The notes: generated from the letters alone by a model not told the origin. Positions 8,746-17,733 are shown, counted from the stretch's first letter. The stretch is DNA of 64,000 nt from M3007 sp037445225 (GCA_037445225.1 JBBIKW010000005.1:62001-126000), one strand, 5' to 3'. Numbers and translations are program-made.

Positions 8746-9180
8746 ATGTCCTCTCACACTACCGCCTTAGACGTCGTAGCGGCCCACTACCAAGCGATTG
8801 TAGAAAAGAACCTGCCCGCCATTTTGGAAAAATACGTCCCCTCCGAAGAGACTTACGTCATTTTGGAGGGACCGCGCTTGACGACAGTCGGTTTTGAAAA
8901 GATCCGAAAAGGCTGGACGGATTTCTGTCGCTCGGCCATCCGGCTCACAGGCATCGAATGGGTGGAAGGGCCCTTTCACCAACACAGCAAAGCTATGGCC
9001 TGGGTGGCCGGCATCATCCGCCTGCGCGTGTCCGTCTCCGAGCGCACCTTCGAAAATACGTTTCGCGCCACCTTTGTCCTCGTACCCTATCTGGGACAAT
9101 GGCGTATCCAGCACGAGCACGTCTCCGGAGCTTTGTCCGACCCGTACGGCATTGGGGATTGGCTGCAACAGCCAACGTAG
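8746..9180 (+). CDS. NTF2-like/SnoaL-type protein
   Basis: A 144-residue protein with the pattern of the NTF2-like alpha+beta cone fold: helix with VVAAHYQAIVEKNLPAILEKY, YVILEGPR strand, a middle KIRKGWTDF helix and C-terminal strands ending FVLVPYLGQWRIQHEHVSG, which is the typical closing of SnoaL/DUF4440-type proteins. Members are isomerases, cyclases, dehydratases or ligand-binding subunits. It ends the plus-strand cluster; the next gene is convergent. A role in processing a ring-containing intermediate would fit but is inference. Confidence 0.75.
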   Translation: MSSHTTALDVVAAHYQAIVEKNLPAILEKYVPSEETYVILEGPRLTTVGFEKIRKGWTDFCRSAIRLTGIEWVEGPFHQHSKAMAWVAGIIRLRVSVSERTFENTFRATFVLVPYLGQWRIQHEHVSGALSDPYGIGDWLQQPT

Positions 9181-9215
9181 CCGGTCTCCCTACGATCGGA
9201 AACCCAAAGACGGAA

Positions 9216-10685
9216 CTACTCCACCTTAAGGAAGCGCCCAACCCGGTTGCCCGACAGCACAAAATACAGCCCTGTCGGCCATCCGGCAAGGGAAAGCTGC
9301 CCTTCCTCTGGGCGGCTTCGCTCAACCAACACTCCAGTAGGCGTCCATACTTGAAAATCGTCTACGCCATCCACGTAAACATGCGTCCTTGCTGGGTTGG
9401 GGTAAATGAATAAAGTGCCCGTTTTTGAGGGCTCCTCAGTAAGCGATACTGCGTAGTGGAAGGGGTTAGAAAACACTTCACATCCTTCTTCGGATACATA
9501 CCTAACCGAGTAGATGCCGCTGCGTATGGGTGATAGATATTGATTAGTTTCTCCCAACAATTTTTCTCCATCTAAGTACCACTGATTCCCTTGAGAATAG
9601 CTCGACCGCAGCTGATTGCCCACAAGAGCAATGATGGGCCTTTCGAGTTTCAAAGGAATGATTTGCTCAACCAGAGCTCTCAGTCGCGTGTGTGTGGGTT
9701 GAACGGCACCAAGCGTTCTCCGCACGAATAGGACACAGACAATATCCCGACACCGGTCTATCCAGGGAGTGAAGCCAAAAGCCCCTTGGCTCCCTAATTG
9801 CGTTGTGTGTCCATTCAAACGCTCCTCTATCCAAACACCATACCCATACCGAAAAGAGCGGCGCAGCGGGTCGTTGGCATATGGGGTATTTACTAAGGGG
9901 ACACCACCAGTCTGGTCGCTCTGCATCATGACGACCGTCAAGGAGTCAATGACTTGCATGTCGCCGTGTTTTCCGTACTTCAAAAGCATGCGGAGCACCT
10001 GAGCAAAATCGCGCATAGTTGTTCCTACGCCTCCTGCTATGCGGAAGTTGAGCGTGCTCCCCAAACCTGAATAATCCGTATTCTGTAGATTCAAGGGACT
10101 GGCTATCTTCTGTTGGAAAAGGCTGTCCCATCGCATTCCCGTAGCCACTTCGGCCATTCTGCCTGCCACATGCATGCTCACTCCACCGTATTGGAAGGCC
10201 GTCCCTGGAGCATAAGCGGTCATGGGGGTCTTTAGACCAATACTATCTACCGCTTGCCCAAGCGTAAGCGTACTGTCCGAAATGAATGGAGATTGTCCTG
10301 GCAGGCCGGAAGTATGGCTCATGAGCTGATGAAGCGTCATCGTTGGCTTTCCGCTAAAGCTCGGCAGATAATCTTGCACCACATCTTGTGGAGAGAGATA
10401 GCCCTCGTCAAAAAGCCGAGCTATAAGCGCCATGGAAAGCAACTTGGAACCGGAAGCAATCGGTTGATAGGTATTGCTGTTCCATGTTCCCCAGTAGTGC
10501 TCGTAGATAATGGAGTCGCCGCGGACAATGATAAAAGCAGCGTTTTGGCGCGCCTGACCAATCACTTCGATACTATCTGTAATCAGTTGGGTAATGGCAT
10601 CAAATGGGTGTTGCGCTACTGAGCTGTTGCTGAGAAACGCCAATCCCAGTAAGTACGTTGCTTGTCTTGTCTTCTTTGCCCGCAT
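9216..10685 (-). CDS. Secreted serine hydrolase (beta-lactamase class C/esterase fold) with T9SS sorting tail
   Basis: A 489-residue protein with an N-terminal signal peptide (LLGLAFLSNSSVAQ). The class C beta-lactamase/DD-peptidase-like domain shows SxxK as Ser78-Gly-Ser-Lys81 and the SHTSGLP signature near residue 123. The usual YxN motif reads YGG (Tyr166), so the asparagine is missing. After the catalytic domain a short Ig-like stretch leads to a C-terminal 75-residue type-A T9SS domain (FIYPNPARTHVYVDG ... GLYFVLSGNRVGRFLKVE). The enzyme is thus predicted to be exported by the Sec and type IX systems to the cell surface or medium. It is convergent with the upstream cluster. Substrate (peptide, ester or lactam) unknown. 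Confidence 0.85.
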   Translation of the reverse strand: MRAKKTRQATYLLGLAFLSNSSVAQHPFDAITQLITDSIEVIGQARQNAAFIIVRGDSIIYEHYWGTWNSNTYQPIASGSKLLSMALIARLFDEGYLSPQDVVQDYLPSFSGKPTMTLHQLMSHTSGLPGQSPFISDSTLTLGQAVDSIGLKTPMTAYAPGTAFQYGGVSMHVAGRMAEVATGMRWDSLFQQKIASPLNLQNTDYSGLGSTLNFRIAGGVGTTMRDFAQVLRMLLKYGKHGDMQVIDSLTVVMMQSDQTGGVPLVNTPYANDPLRRSFRYGYGVWIEERLNGHTTQLGSQGAFGFTPWIDRCRDIVCVLFVRRTLGAVQPTHTRLRALVEQIIPLKLERPIIALVGNQLRSSYSQGNQWYLDGEKLLGETNQYLSPIRSGIYSVRYVSEEGCEVFSNPFHYAVSLTEEPSKTGTLFIYPNPARTHVYVDGVDDFQVWTPTGVLVERSRPEEGQLSLAGWPTGLYFVLSGNRVGRFLKVE

Positions 10686-10802
10686 TCATGTATAGACGAC
10701 CATGCCTGGTAGAAGTTTAAACCCTCTACAACATTTGAATGCTCGGAGAGCTCCTGCAACAGCTAGAGCGCAGGGTATGGATTTTTTCGCGAACTTCGCC
10801 AC

Positions 10803-12365
10803 ATGCTCGTCAAGACCTTTGCGGCGGCAGTTCAAGGGGTAGATGCTTTAACCATTACCATCGAGGTCAATACCGGCGGAGCATTAGGCACAACAGCCGA
10901 TAAGCCGGGCTATTTTTTGGTGGGTCTGCCCGACAACGCTATCCGAGAAGGGCAGCAGCGTATGGAAGCCGCTTTGAAGAACGCCGGCCTTCGGTTGCCG
11001 CGCTACAAGACCATCATCAACTTAGCGCCGGCCGATATCCGCAAAGAAGGCTCTGCCTTTGATTTGCCCATCACCATCGGGATGTTAGCCGCTTCGGGAG
11101 TTATTCCGCCCGACAATTTGGACCAGTTTTTCATCATGGGAGAGTTGTCCTTAGACAGCTCCCTGCGCCCTATAAAAGGTGCGCTGCCCATTGCTATTCA
11201 GGCGCGCAAGGAAAAGTTTCGCGGCTTTATTTTACCCAAAGCGAATGCCCGAGAGGCGGCCATTGTAGCGGACTTAGAGGTTTACGGTGTAGAGACGCTT
11301 CAACAAGCCATAGAGGTGTTGGCCGGAGCGGGCAAGGAGTATCTGGTTCAGGTCAACGCTCGCGAAGAATTTGCTGCTAACCTCAACAACTACGACGTCG
11401 ATTTTTCCGACGTGCGAGGCCAGGAAAACATCAAGCGCGCCTTGGAGCTGGCGGCAGCGGGTGGGCACAACGTTATCCTCATCGGGCCGCCGGGCGCCGG
11501 CAAGACGATGCTGGCGCGGCGCCTGCCCACTATTTTGCCGCCATTGACCTTACAGGAAGCCCTCGAGACCACCAAAATACATTCGGTGGCAGGTCTCCTC
11601 TCTGGAAATACCGCCTTAGTAACGACTCGCCCCTTCCGCGCCCCACACCACACGATCAGCGACGTCGCTCTGGTGGGTGGCGGCTCCGACCCTATGCCGG
11701 GCGAGATCAGCATCGCTCACAACGGAGTGCTCTTTTTGGACGAGCTTCCCGAGTTTAAGCGCACCGTGTTGGAGGTGCTGCGCCAACCTATGGAGGAGCG
11801 CCGCGTCACCATCAGCCGCGCCAAGGTGTCTGTGGACTATCCGGCTAGCTTCATCCTGGTAGCCAGCATGAACCCTTGTCCGTGCGGCTACTACAACCAC
11901 CCTGAGAAGGAATGCGTATGTGCTCCGGGCGTAGTGAAGCGGTACATCTCTAAAATATCCGGTCCCTTACTCGACCGCATAGACCTCCACGTCGAGGTGA
12001 CGCCGGTGTCCTACGATGAGCTTACGGCGGCCGAACGGCCGCGTGTCAGCAGCGCCGAGATCCGGGAGCGCGTGCTTCGGGCACGGGCTATACAAGCAGA
12101 GCGCTTTAAACATACGCCCCACATCTACTGCAATGCCCAAATGCCCAGCCGAATGGTGCGCGAGGTCTGCACCTTAGACGAGGCGGGTATCCAACTGCTC
12201 AAAACGGCTATGGAACGCCTCCAGCTGAGCGCTCGCGCCTACGACCGCATCCTGAAGGTTGCGCGCACGGCCGCCGACTTAGCCGGCAGCGCCTCCATCC
12301 GCATCGAAGACCTGTCCGAAGCTATCCATTACCGGAGCTTAGACCGAGAGGGATGGGCCGGCTAA
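10803..12365 (+). CDS. comM: YifB/ComM-family Mg-chelatase-like AAA+ ATPase
   Basis: A 520-residue protein matching the full YifB/ComM architecture: N-terminal ChlI-like (Lon-protease-like) domain, central AAA+ domain with Walker A GPPGAGKT at about residues 227-234, Walker B GVLFLDELPEF near 309, and the C-terminal Mg-chelatase helical domain. ComM is a hexameric helicase that promotes branch migration when transformed DNA is integrated; in non-competent species its role is less clear. Cysteine-rich MNPCPCGYYNHPEKECVC is the characteristic four-cysteine loop of the family. It stands alone on the plus strand between minus-strand genes. Start ATG at 10803 fits the family N-terminus (VKTFAAAVQGVDA). 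Confidence 0.93.
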   Translation: MLVKTFAAAVQGVDALTITIEVNTGGALGTTADKPGYFLVGLPDNAIREGQQRMEAALKNAGLRLPRYKTIINLAPADIRKEGSAFDLPITIGMLAASGVIPPDNLDQFFIMGELSLDSSLRPIKGALPIAIQARKEKFRGFILPKANAREAAIVADLEVYGVETLQQAIEVLAGAGKEYLVQVNAREEFAANLNNYDVDFSDVRGQENIKRALELAAAGGHNVILIGPPGAGKTMLARRLPTILPPLTLQEALETTKIHSVAGLLSGNTALVTTRPFRAPHHTISDVALVGGGSDPMPGEISIAHNGVLFLDELPEFKRTVLEVLRQPMEERRVTISRAKVSVDYPASFILVASMNPCPCGYYNHPEKECVCAPGVVKRYISKISGPLLDRIDLHVEVTPVSYDELTAAERPRVSSAEIRERVLRARAIQAERFKHTPHIYCNAQMPSRMVREVCTLDEAGIQLLKTAMERLQLSARAYDRILKVARTAADLAGSASIRIEDLSEAIHYRSLDREGWAG

Positions 12366-12368
12366 GCG

Positions 12369-13322
12369 CTATTTCTTGAGCCCGATCTCGCGCAGCCGCT
12401 CGTCTAAATACTCTCCTGCCGTAATAGGTGAGTAGCGAAGCGGATTGTCGGGCGTCACGCACGAGGGCAGGCAGTCGAGCCGCATGGAACTCACCGGGTG
12501 CAAGAAGAAAGGGATGCTCAAGCGCGGCAGATGCCACTCCTCGCGCGGCGGATTGACTACGCGGTGGGTCGTGCTCTTAAGACAGTTGTTGGTCAGGCGC
12601 TGCAACATGTCGCCGACATTGATAACAATTTCATCGGCCTCCGGCAAGATAGGCACCCACTCATTCTTCGAATTGAGCAGCTGCAGCCCTCCGGCGCTAG
12701 CGCCCACCAGCAGCGTTATGAGGTTGATATCTTCGTGTTGCTCCGCCCGAAGAGCACTGGCGGGCTCTTGGGTGATGGGTGGGTAATGAATAGCGCGCAA
12801 AATGGAGTTGCCGTAGCGAATATACGGCTCGAAATAGTCGGCCGGCAAGCCAAGATAGACGGCGATAGCCTCCAAGAGCTTTGCTCCTGCCGCTTCGAAG
12901 GCCCGATAAAGTTCTCTACCCAGACGGTTGAACTCCGGAACTTCTTCCACCTCCACATTGGGCGGATATTCTGCGCGCAGCGGATGCCCTTCTGGCACCT
13001 CTTGCCCGATTTGGAAAAACTCTTTCAGGTCTGGCGTCTGCGAATGCTTGGCGTGCTCTTTGCCAAAAGAGGTGTATCCGCGCTGCCCTGCCAAGCCGGG
13101 AATCTCATACTTCCGCTTCACTTCTTCCGGAAGCGCAAAAAACGCCTTAGAAGCCGCATAAAAGTCATCTACCAACGCTTTAGGTATGCCGTGGTTGACC
13201 ACCGCAACAAAGCCCACCTCTCGAAAAGCCTTCCCTAAGGCCATCACAAAAGCTTCCCGTTCCGACTTGGTGCCGCTCACGTAGGCAGACAGATCTACTG
13301 TTGGGATACCTTTAGTGCTCAT
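12369..13322 (-). CDS. Isopenicillin N synthase-like 2-oxoglutarate/Fe(II) oxygenase
   Basis: A 317-residue non-heme iron oxygenase of the isopenicillin N synthase/plant-type 2OG dioxygenase family, usual length. The iron ligands are visible as His196-x-Asp198 (EQHEDIN) and His253 (TTHRVVNP), and the RLSIPFF segment gives the Arg-x-Ser (267, 269) that binds the 2-oxoglutarate carboxylate. The N-terminal DIOX_N region begins IPTVDLSAYVSG and includes FVAVVNHGIP. Bacteroidota members are uncharacterised; many act on small molecules. It ends 3 bp from the end of the convergent comM gene, and 18 bp upstream lies the small C-terminal frame of the split lipoprotein. Confidence 0.9.
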   Translation of the reverse strand: MSTKGIPTVDLSAYVSGTKSEREAFVMALGKAFREVGFVAVVNHGIPKALVDDFYAASKAFFALPEEVKRKYEIPGLAGQRGYTSFGKEHAKHSQTPDLKEFFQIGQEVPEGHPLRAEYPPNVEVEEVPEFNRLGRELYRAFEAAGAKLLEAIAVYLGLPADYFEPYIRYGNSILRAIHYPPITQEPASALRAEQHEDINLITLLVGASAGGLQLLNSKNEWVPILPEADEIVINVGDMLQRLTNNCLKSTTHRVVNPPREEWHLPRLSIPFFLHPVSSMRLDCLPSCVTPDNPLRYSPITAGEYLDERLREIGLKK

Positions 13323-13340
13323 CGTTCCCCAAGAAAATAC

Positions 13341-13511
13341 TCACTTGAGTTTAATCGTCGTAGCTACCGACGGACTCTTCTTTTGCTGCTCTTCGTCCAG
13401 CGGTTTTAGAAGAATAGTGACGCTTCGACCATCGCTATCTACCTGAGACAACGGATTAGTCGACTTCTTCACCTTGGCATCAGGGAAATGATATGTCTGC
13501 TTGTAGGTCAT
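13341..13511 (-). pseudogene. Detached C-terminal part of the lipoprotein at 13508-14098
   Basis: A 56-residue frame starting MTYKQTYHFP and ending VATTIKLK. Its ATG overlaps the stop of the upstream lipoprotein frame (ATGA), which on its own would look like translational coupling. However, the text (a YxxTYHFPxxxVKKSTN block followed by a DGRSVTILL strand) looks like the normal C-terminal strand pair of Bacteroidota lipoproteins of this type, and reading straight across with one extra base in the T10 run gives a continuous ...FFFSNMTYKQ... protein. I therefore think it is the displaced end of one gene rather than a separate gene. Either slippage during expression or a true or assembly indel could explain it. 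Confidence 0.65.
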
Positions 13512-14098
13512 ATTTGAAAAAAAAAATTGATCATATTCCCCATGTCCTCTTCCTCTTCCTCTAATTCTGTTAGCGTCTTCCTGAAATACTCTCCCACATC
13601 GGCAGTGTTTAAGCGCTCGAAGTTGTTGCCCTTCAGGCGGAACACTTCTCCACCTAACTTTACTTCGTACTTATCCTGGTGAATGACATAAAGGGCCTTG
13701 TTCAACGCCGCCACATTGGAAAAATCAAAAGCGTATCCGAAAACCAGCGAAGACGTGTCGTTTATCTCTGAAACATTCGAAATTCCATTGATGCGGCCGA
13801 TCAGCTTCTTAACTGCACTCATCTCGTTGCTGATCTGTTCGAAAGAAGCTTCTCCTTTTTCGTCTTCCTGCTCCTCCGACGCTTCGTCTTCATTTTCTCC
13901 ATTCTCCTGCTGGCTTAGACTTTGAATAGCGTCTATAAAAGCCTTGAATTCACTGGCATCTATAGTAAACCTGTACGAACCCGAGCCGTCTTTTTTGACC
14001 GTTACCTCCTCCTCAATAGTAAAGCAACCCGAAAAAAAGAAAGAGCCAATAACAAGGAGCACTCCCTGTAGGAAGCGCTTAAATAGAGATTTCATCAT
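13508..14098 (-). CDS. Lipoprotein of unknown function, C-terminus displaced by frameshift
   Basis: A 196-residue frame with a lipoprotein signal (VLLVIGSFFFSGC, lipobox FSGC with Cys near residue 25) followed by FTIEEEVTVKKDGSGSYRFTIDAS, a beta-rich pattern seen in LppM-like Bacteroidota lipoproteins. An acidic, low-complexity stretch rich in Glu and Asp runs near residues 65-85 and another near 180. The frame ends ...NMINFFFQI just after a run of ten T in the coding strand (13517-13526). A -1 frame change there joins it to the 56-residue frame, giving about 250 residues. The -7 box at 14140-14147 would serve this gene, with a leader of about 40 bases. Confidence 0.7.
   Translation of the reverse strand: MMKSLFKRFLQGVLLVIGSFFFSGCFTIEEEVTVKKDGSGSYRFTIDASEFKAFIDAIQSLSQQENGENEDEASEEQEDEKGEASFEQISNEMSAVKKLIGRINGISNVSEINDTSSLVFGYAFDFSNVAALNKALYVIHQDKYEVKLGGEVFRLKGNNFERLNTADVGEYFRKTLTELEEEEEDMGNMINFFFQI
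13517..13526. repeat. Ten-base homopolymer at the lipoprotein frameshift
   Basis: Ten A on the plus strand (ten T in the coding strand) at the point where the two lipoprotein frames join. Gain of one base, or -1 slippage, restores one continuous reading frame. Homopolymers of this length are known sites for transcriptional slippage, phase variation and sequencing error. Confidence 0.9.
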
Positions 14099-14128
14099 CG
14101 CGTGGGTTTAGTGAACATTTCTTTTCTT

Positions 14129-17020
14129 TTATTCTACAGCAAAGGTAATAACAGATGATTTTCCATCCTTTTGAAATTCCATTACGTAGCTGCCCTTCCG
14201 CAAATAATATTTACCCGTATCGGACTTAGGTATCTCGACGGTTTTTTTGGGGTCTTTTTGAGCATCCTGAAGGGCCTTCTGGTAGCGCTTCAGGGCACTT
14301 TCTTTGACATCGAGGGTGTAGGTAAACATGTTTAGACCTGCCTTACACGCTAACTGTCCGCTATTCAGTACGATGCCGTCCTGGGTCTTGACTGTCCATA
14401 CAGCGCTACCCGCTTCTTTGACATAAAACACAACAGACAGCTCGGGGTCTTTCAACTCCTGCCAAGGTCTTTTTTTACCCCAGTTCTCGCTGTACTTGAC
14501 CGAAAGATTGAGCGGAAAAGCGTGGATAGAGGAGGCCAACACCTCAGCCGTGAGCTGTTGAATAGGAGCGATATCAACGCGGTAGAGCGAGCGCCCATGC
14601 GTGCCCAAGATAAGTTCGCGGGCCTTTTTCTGAATCGCAATGTCGTGTACAGGTACCGCCGGCAGGTTCGGACATAAGAAGTGAAAGTGTTTTCCCTTAT
14701 CCAAAGACACATAGGCGCCGAGGTCTGTTCCTACATAGAGGACATCGGGATTTTCCGGATCCTCGCGAACGACGTTGATGGGCTCCAAGGGCAGGTCTGT
14801 ACCTATGCGTTCCCAGTGCGCCCCGTAATCTTCCGACACGTACAGGTAAGGCGTAAAATCGTCCCAGCGGTATCCGTTTAAGCTCGCATATACTCGACTT
14901 TTTTGGTGGGCCGAAGCGACTACGCGCGACACCCACAGCTTAGGAGGAAGTGAGTCGGATATGCGCACCCACGTGTCGCCGCCGTCGCGCGTGACGTGGA
15001 TGAGGCCATCGTCTGAACCTACGTACAGAAGCCCAAATTTGAGCGGACTTTCACTGATGGTCGTAAGAGTGCCATAGGGCACATTACCTGCCTGCCCACC
15101 CGCAGTGAGGTCTTCTGAGATCGCCTCCCACGTATCGCCGCGGTTGAAGGAGCGGTACAGCTTGTGGGCTCCAAGATAAAGCACATCGGGCTGATGCGTA
15201 CTGAGATAGATGGGGGTTTGCCAATTAAAGCGAAGAGGTCGCTCGCCTAAGTCGTGTTTGGGCGTAATAGCCTTGCGCTTTCCCGTCTTCTGCTCTATGC
15301 GGAAATAGTTGCCGAATTGAAAACCTGTATAGACGATGTCGTTCGTGCGCGGGTCTATCGCCACCTGCATCCCATCGCCTCCTAAAAGGCTTTGATAGGG
15401 ATATTGCCCAGTCTGATGCCAAGCACTCGATGCCTGGTATGTCGATGGCCCCATCCAAACGCCGTTGTCTTGCGTGCCGCCGTAAACGCGATAAGGCTGA
15501 GCACTGTCTACGGCTACCGCATAAAATTGTCCTACAGGAGGCTGATTGCACTTTATCCACGACTCACCATCGTCCCAAGAGATGTTTAAACCGCCGTCGT
15601 TGCCATTAATTAAGTGGCCTGGGCGAAGCGGATCGACCCACAGAGCATGGTGGTCGACGTGTACATTATCGCCGTTGATGCTACGCCAAGTGCGGCCGCC
15701 GTCATCGCTGCGGAGAATATAAAAGCCTAACAAATAAACTTTATCGGCGTTATCCGGGTGGCAACGAATGTTTGAGAAATAATAACCATACGTAAAATTC
15801 ATTTGATCAAGAGGTTCATCGTGAGTGCGCTGCCAAGTGCGGCCACCATCGCTGCTTCGATACACCTCTGCTCCGATGTAATCTACCTCTACCAGCTGGG
15901 CATTTGCATCCTCCAAGAACTCCACCAAGGTTTGAGGAGTAATCTTGCCCTTTCGAATTAAGTCTTTGACCTTTTTGGCGTCGTATTTTTCGGGAAAACC
16001 ATTTTTTCTAAGAAAAGTATCGATTTGCTCGTCGGCGATCTTCAGGAAAGTTCCTACGTCCATCGGGCGCAAGTCGTCTTTCGTCAGTATGGCTGTGACG
16101 GGCTTTTCCTTTTTGGGCTTTGGATTTTGATTATCTACGCAAGCGTACAGGATGGTCTTTCCTTCTTTAACTCCTGCCGTTAAGCCGATGCGACCCACAT
16201 TGGGACCTACAGGAAAGCCGCTGGTGGGTGTAGTTATTTTTCCCCACGTAGCGCCCCCATCGGTACTTTTCCAGATGGCGGATCCTTCTCCGGCCCCTAT
16301 GAAGTTCCATGCGCGCCGTTCGCGTTGCCAGGTAGCTGCATATAGGGTGTTGGGATTTTGCGGATCGAGGCAGAGGTCAATCGCTCCGGTATTTTCGTCG
16401 ACGAATAAGGTGCGCTGCCAAGTATAGCCGCCATCGATACTCCGATAGACGCCGCGCTCCGGATTGGAGGAATATAAGTGACCCAAAACGGCCACCCAGA
16501 TGACCTGTGGATCGGTAGGATGGAGCACAATTCGGCCGATATGGTGGCTTTCCGGCAACCCGCGCCATTCCCAGGTCTTTCCCTCGTCTGCACTCCGGTA
16601 GATCCCTGTTCCAGCATAGGAGGACCGGCTGCTGTTATTTTCGCCCGTGCCCACCCAAACGATGCGGCGCTGCCAATCCACTGTGATATCGCCAATGGTC
16701 ATTGTGGCTTCTTGGTCGAATACGGGTTTAAACGTCGTTCCATTGTTGTTGGAATACCACAAGCCACCGGAGGCATAGGCAACGTACATTTCCGTCGGAT
16801 TAGCTGGATTTACATCTACGTCCGTGACGCGGCAAGAAAAGACCGAAGGGCCAATACTAACGGCCTTCACGCTCCCCATCAGCGTATTTTCCCGCATGGC
16901 CCGATGCCGTTCAAAGCCCTTTAAGCGCTCTTCCGATGGCGTGGGCTGCTGCGCAAAGGCTGCAGTCAGCCCAAAGAAAAGTACTACTCCTGTACTGCGA
17001 AGCCATTTTATTCTTCTCAT
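14129..17020 (-). CDS. Secreted BNR/Asp-box propeller protein (VPS10/sortilin-like)
   Basis: A 963-residue exported protein with signal peptide ending TAAFAQ. About ten Asp-box motifs (S-x-D-x-G-x-T-W) are spread over residues 90-750, for example YRSADEGKTWEW, YRSIDGGYTWQR, WKSTDGGATW, YRSSDGGRTW, YRSFNRGDTW and HVTRDGGDTW, so one large or two stacked beta-propellers are expected. This type is usually labelled glycosyl hydrolase BNR repeat or VPS10-domain protein; no sialidase catalytic arginine triad is obvious, so enzymatic activity is unproven. A lysine-rich insertion lies near residues 300-370. The C-terminal 100 residues form a beta-rich domain ending VMEFQKDGKSSVITFAVE, which is not a classical T9SS tail. 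It probably acts in the periplasm or at the surface. Confidence 0.85.
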   Translation of the reverse strand: MRRIKWLRSTGVVLFFGLTAAFAQQPTPSEERLKGFERHRAMRENTLMGSVKAVSIGPSVFSCRVTDVDVNPANPTEMYVAYASGGLWYSNNNGTTFKPVFDQEATMTIGDITVDWQRRIVWVGTGENNSSRSSYAGTGIYRSADEGKTWEWRGLPESHHIGRIVLHPTDPQVIWVAVLGHLYSSNPERGVYRSIDGGYTWQRTLFVDENTGAIDLCLDPQNPNTLYAATWQRERRAWNFIGAGEGSAIWKSTDGGATWGKITTPTSGFPVGPNVGRIGLTAGVKEGKTILYACVDNQNPKPKKEKPVTAILTKDDLRPMDVGTFLKIADEQIDTFLRKNGFPEKYDAKKVKDLIRKGKITPQTLVEFLEDANAQLVEVDYIGAEVYRSSDGGRTWQRTHDEPLDQMNFTYGYYFSNIRCHPDNADKVYLLGFYILRSDDGGRTWRSINGDNVHVDHHALWVDPLRPGHLINGNDGGLNISWDDGESWIKCNQPPVGQFYAVAVDSAQPYRVYGGTQDNGVWMGPSTYQASSAWHQTGQYPYQSLLGGDGMQVAIDPRTNDIVYTGFQFGNYFRIEQKTGKRKAITPKHDLGERPLRFNWQTPIYLSTHQPDVLYLGAHKLYRSFNRGDTWEAISEDLTAGGQAGNVPYGTLTTISESPLKFGLLYVGSDDGLIHVTRDGGDTWVRISDSLPPKLWVSRVVASAHQKSRVYASLNGYRWDDFTPYLYVSEDYGAHWERIGTDLPLEPINVVREDPENPDVLYVGTDLGAYVSLDKGKHFHFLCPNLPAVPVHDIAIQKKARELILGTHGRSLYRVDIAPIQQLTAEVLASSIHAFPLNLSVKYSENWGKKRPWQELKDPELSVVFYVKEAGSAVWTVKTQDGIVLNSGQLACKAGLNMFTYTLDVKESALKRYQKALQDAQKDPKKTVEIPKSDTGKYYLRKGSYVMEFQKDGKSSVITFAVE
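14140..14147 (-). promoter_or_regulatory. -7 box TACCTTTG before the lipoprotein gene
   Basis: Matches TAnnTTTG on the minus strand about 40 bp before the lipoprotein start at 14098. It falls inside the last codons of the BNR-propeller gene, so it could also be chance, but its position is right for separate transcription. Confidence 0.4.
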
Positions 17021-17100
17021 ATATGCCTATTAATATTTAACTAAGCCGATGCGAATGTAGGGCGCACAGGGAATAAGTAGCTCGTTAGAGAGCCGTTTGC

Positions 17101-17733
17101 TCAGATCGACAAGAAAGCGCGCATGAGTTGAGCGGTCTCGACCTCTGGCGCTTTTACAATTCCTCTAATACCTAAGGCCTCGGCAGCGCGCACGTTTTCC
17201 TCCAAATCATCGATAAATACGGTTTCCCTGGGCTTTAAGTCAGCATCTCGAAGAACATAAGCGTATATCTGCCTATCGGGTTTGCTCAAGCCGATCAAGT
17301 GCGAGTAATATACGCCATCGAAATAGCGCTGCTTGAAATCGCCTTTTTGATGGACCTGTGCCATGTAGCGGTCGATCCATTGGGCATGCAGGTCGTTGAT
17401 ATTGCTCAATAAGAATACTCGGTAGCGCTTGCGCAGTTGTTCCAACAGATCAAAATACTCCGACGGCATACCGATAAATATGGCATTCCATGCTGTTACT
17501 GCTTCTTCCTCTGCGAGAGGAGGGTCGGCTCCTCGACAAAGTGCGTCTATAAACTTCGCCGTCGAAATGGCGCCATTCTGATAGCGAAGAAAGATATCCT
17601 GGCCTGTCCATTGTGCTTTAGCTTGCTCAAATTGGTCGCCCAAGCGCTCTCGCAGCACGCGTTCTGTAGCGCTGAGGTCTAAGTGAAAGAGGACGTTGCC
17701 GAAATCGAAAATAAGGTTTCGAATGTTATCCAT
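17101..17733 (-). CDS. HAD-family phosphatase (HAD-IA)
   Basis: A 210-residue haloacid dehalogenase-superfamily phosphatase. I chose the ATG at 17733 because the protein then begins MDNIRNLIFDFGNVLFHLD, the family N-terminus; the longer frame adds 26 residues with no homology pattern. Motif I DFGNV contains the nucleophile Asp, motif II is LLSNIND, motif III lysine is in LSKPDRQIY and motif IV FIDDLEENV. The helical cap between motifs I and II is of the C1 type, as in epoxide-hydrolase N-terminal-like phosphatases and YihX-like sugar phosphatases. The small-molecule substrate is unknown. It is divergent from the OmpA-family gene. Confidence 0.88.
   Translation of the reverse strand: MDNIRNLIFDFGNVLFHLDLSATERVLRERLGDQFEQAKAQWTGQDIFLRYQNGAISTAKFIDALCRGADPPLAEEEAVTAWNAIFIGMPSEYFDLLEQLRKRYRVFLLSNINDLHAQWIDRYMAQVHQKGDFKQRYFDGVYYSHLIGLSKPDRQIYAYVLRDADLKPRETVFIDDLEENVRAAEALGIRGIVKAPEVETAQLMRAFLSI

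Noticed and set aside
13341..13511. Separate small gene translationally coupled to the lipoprotein
   Set aside because: The overlap is compatible with coupling, but the sequence continues the lipoprotein after one extra base in the homopolymer, so I favour a displaced C-terminus.
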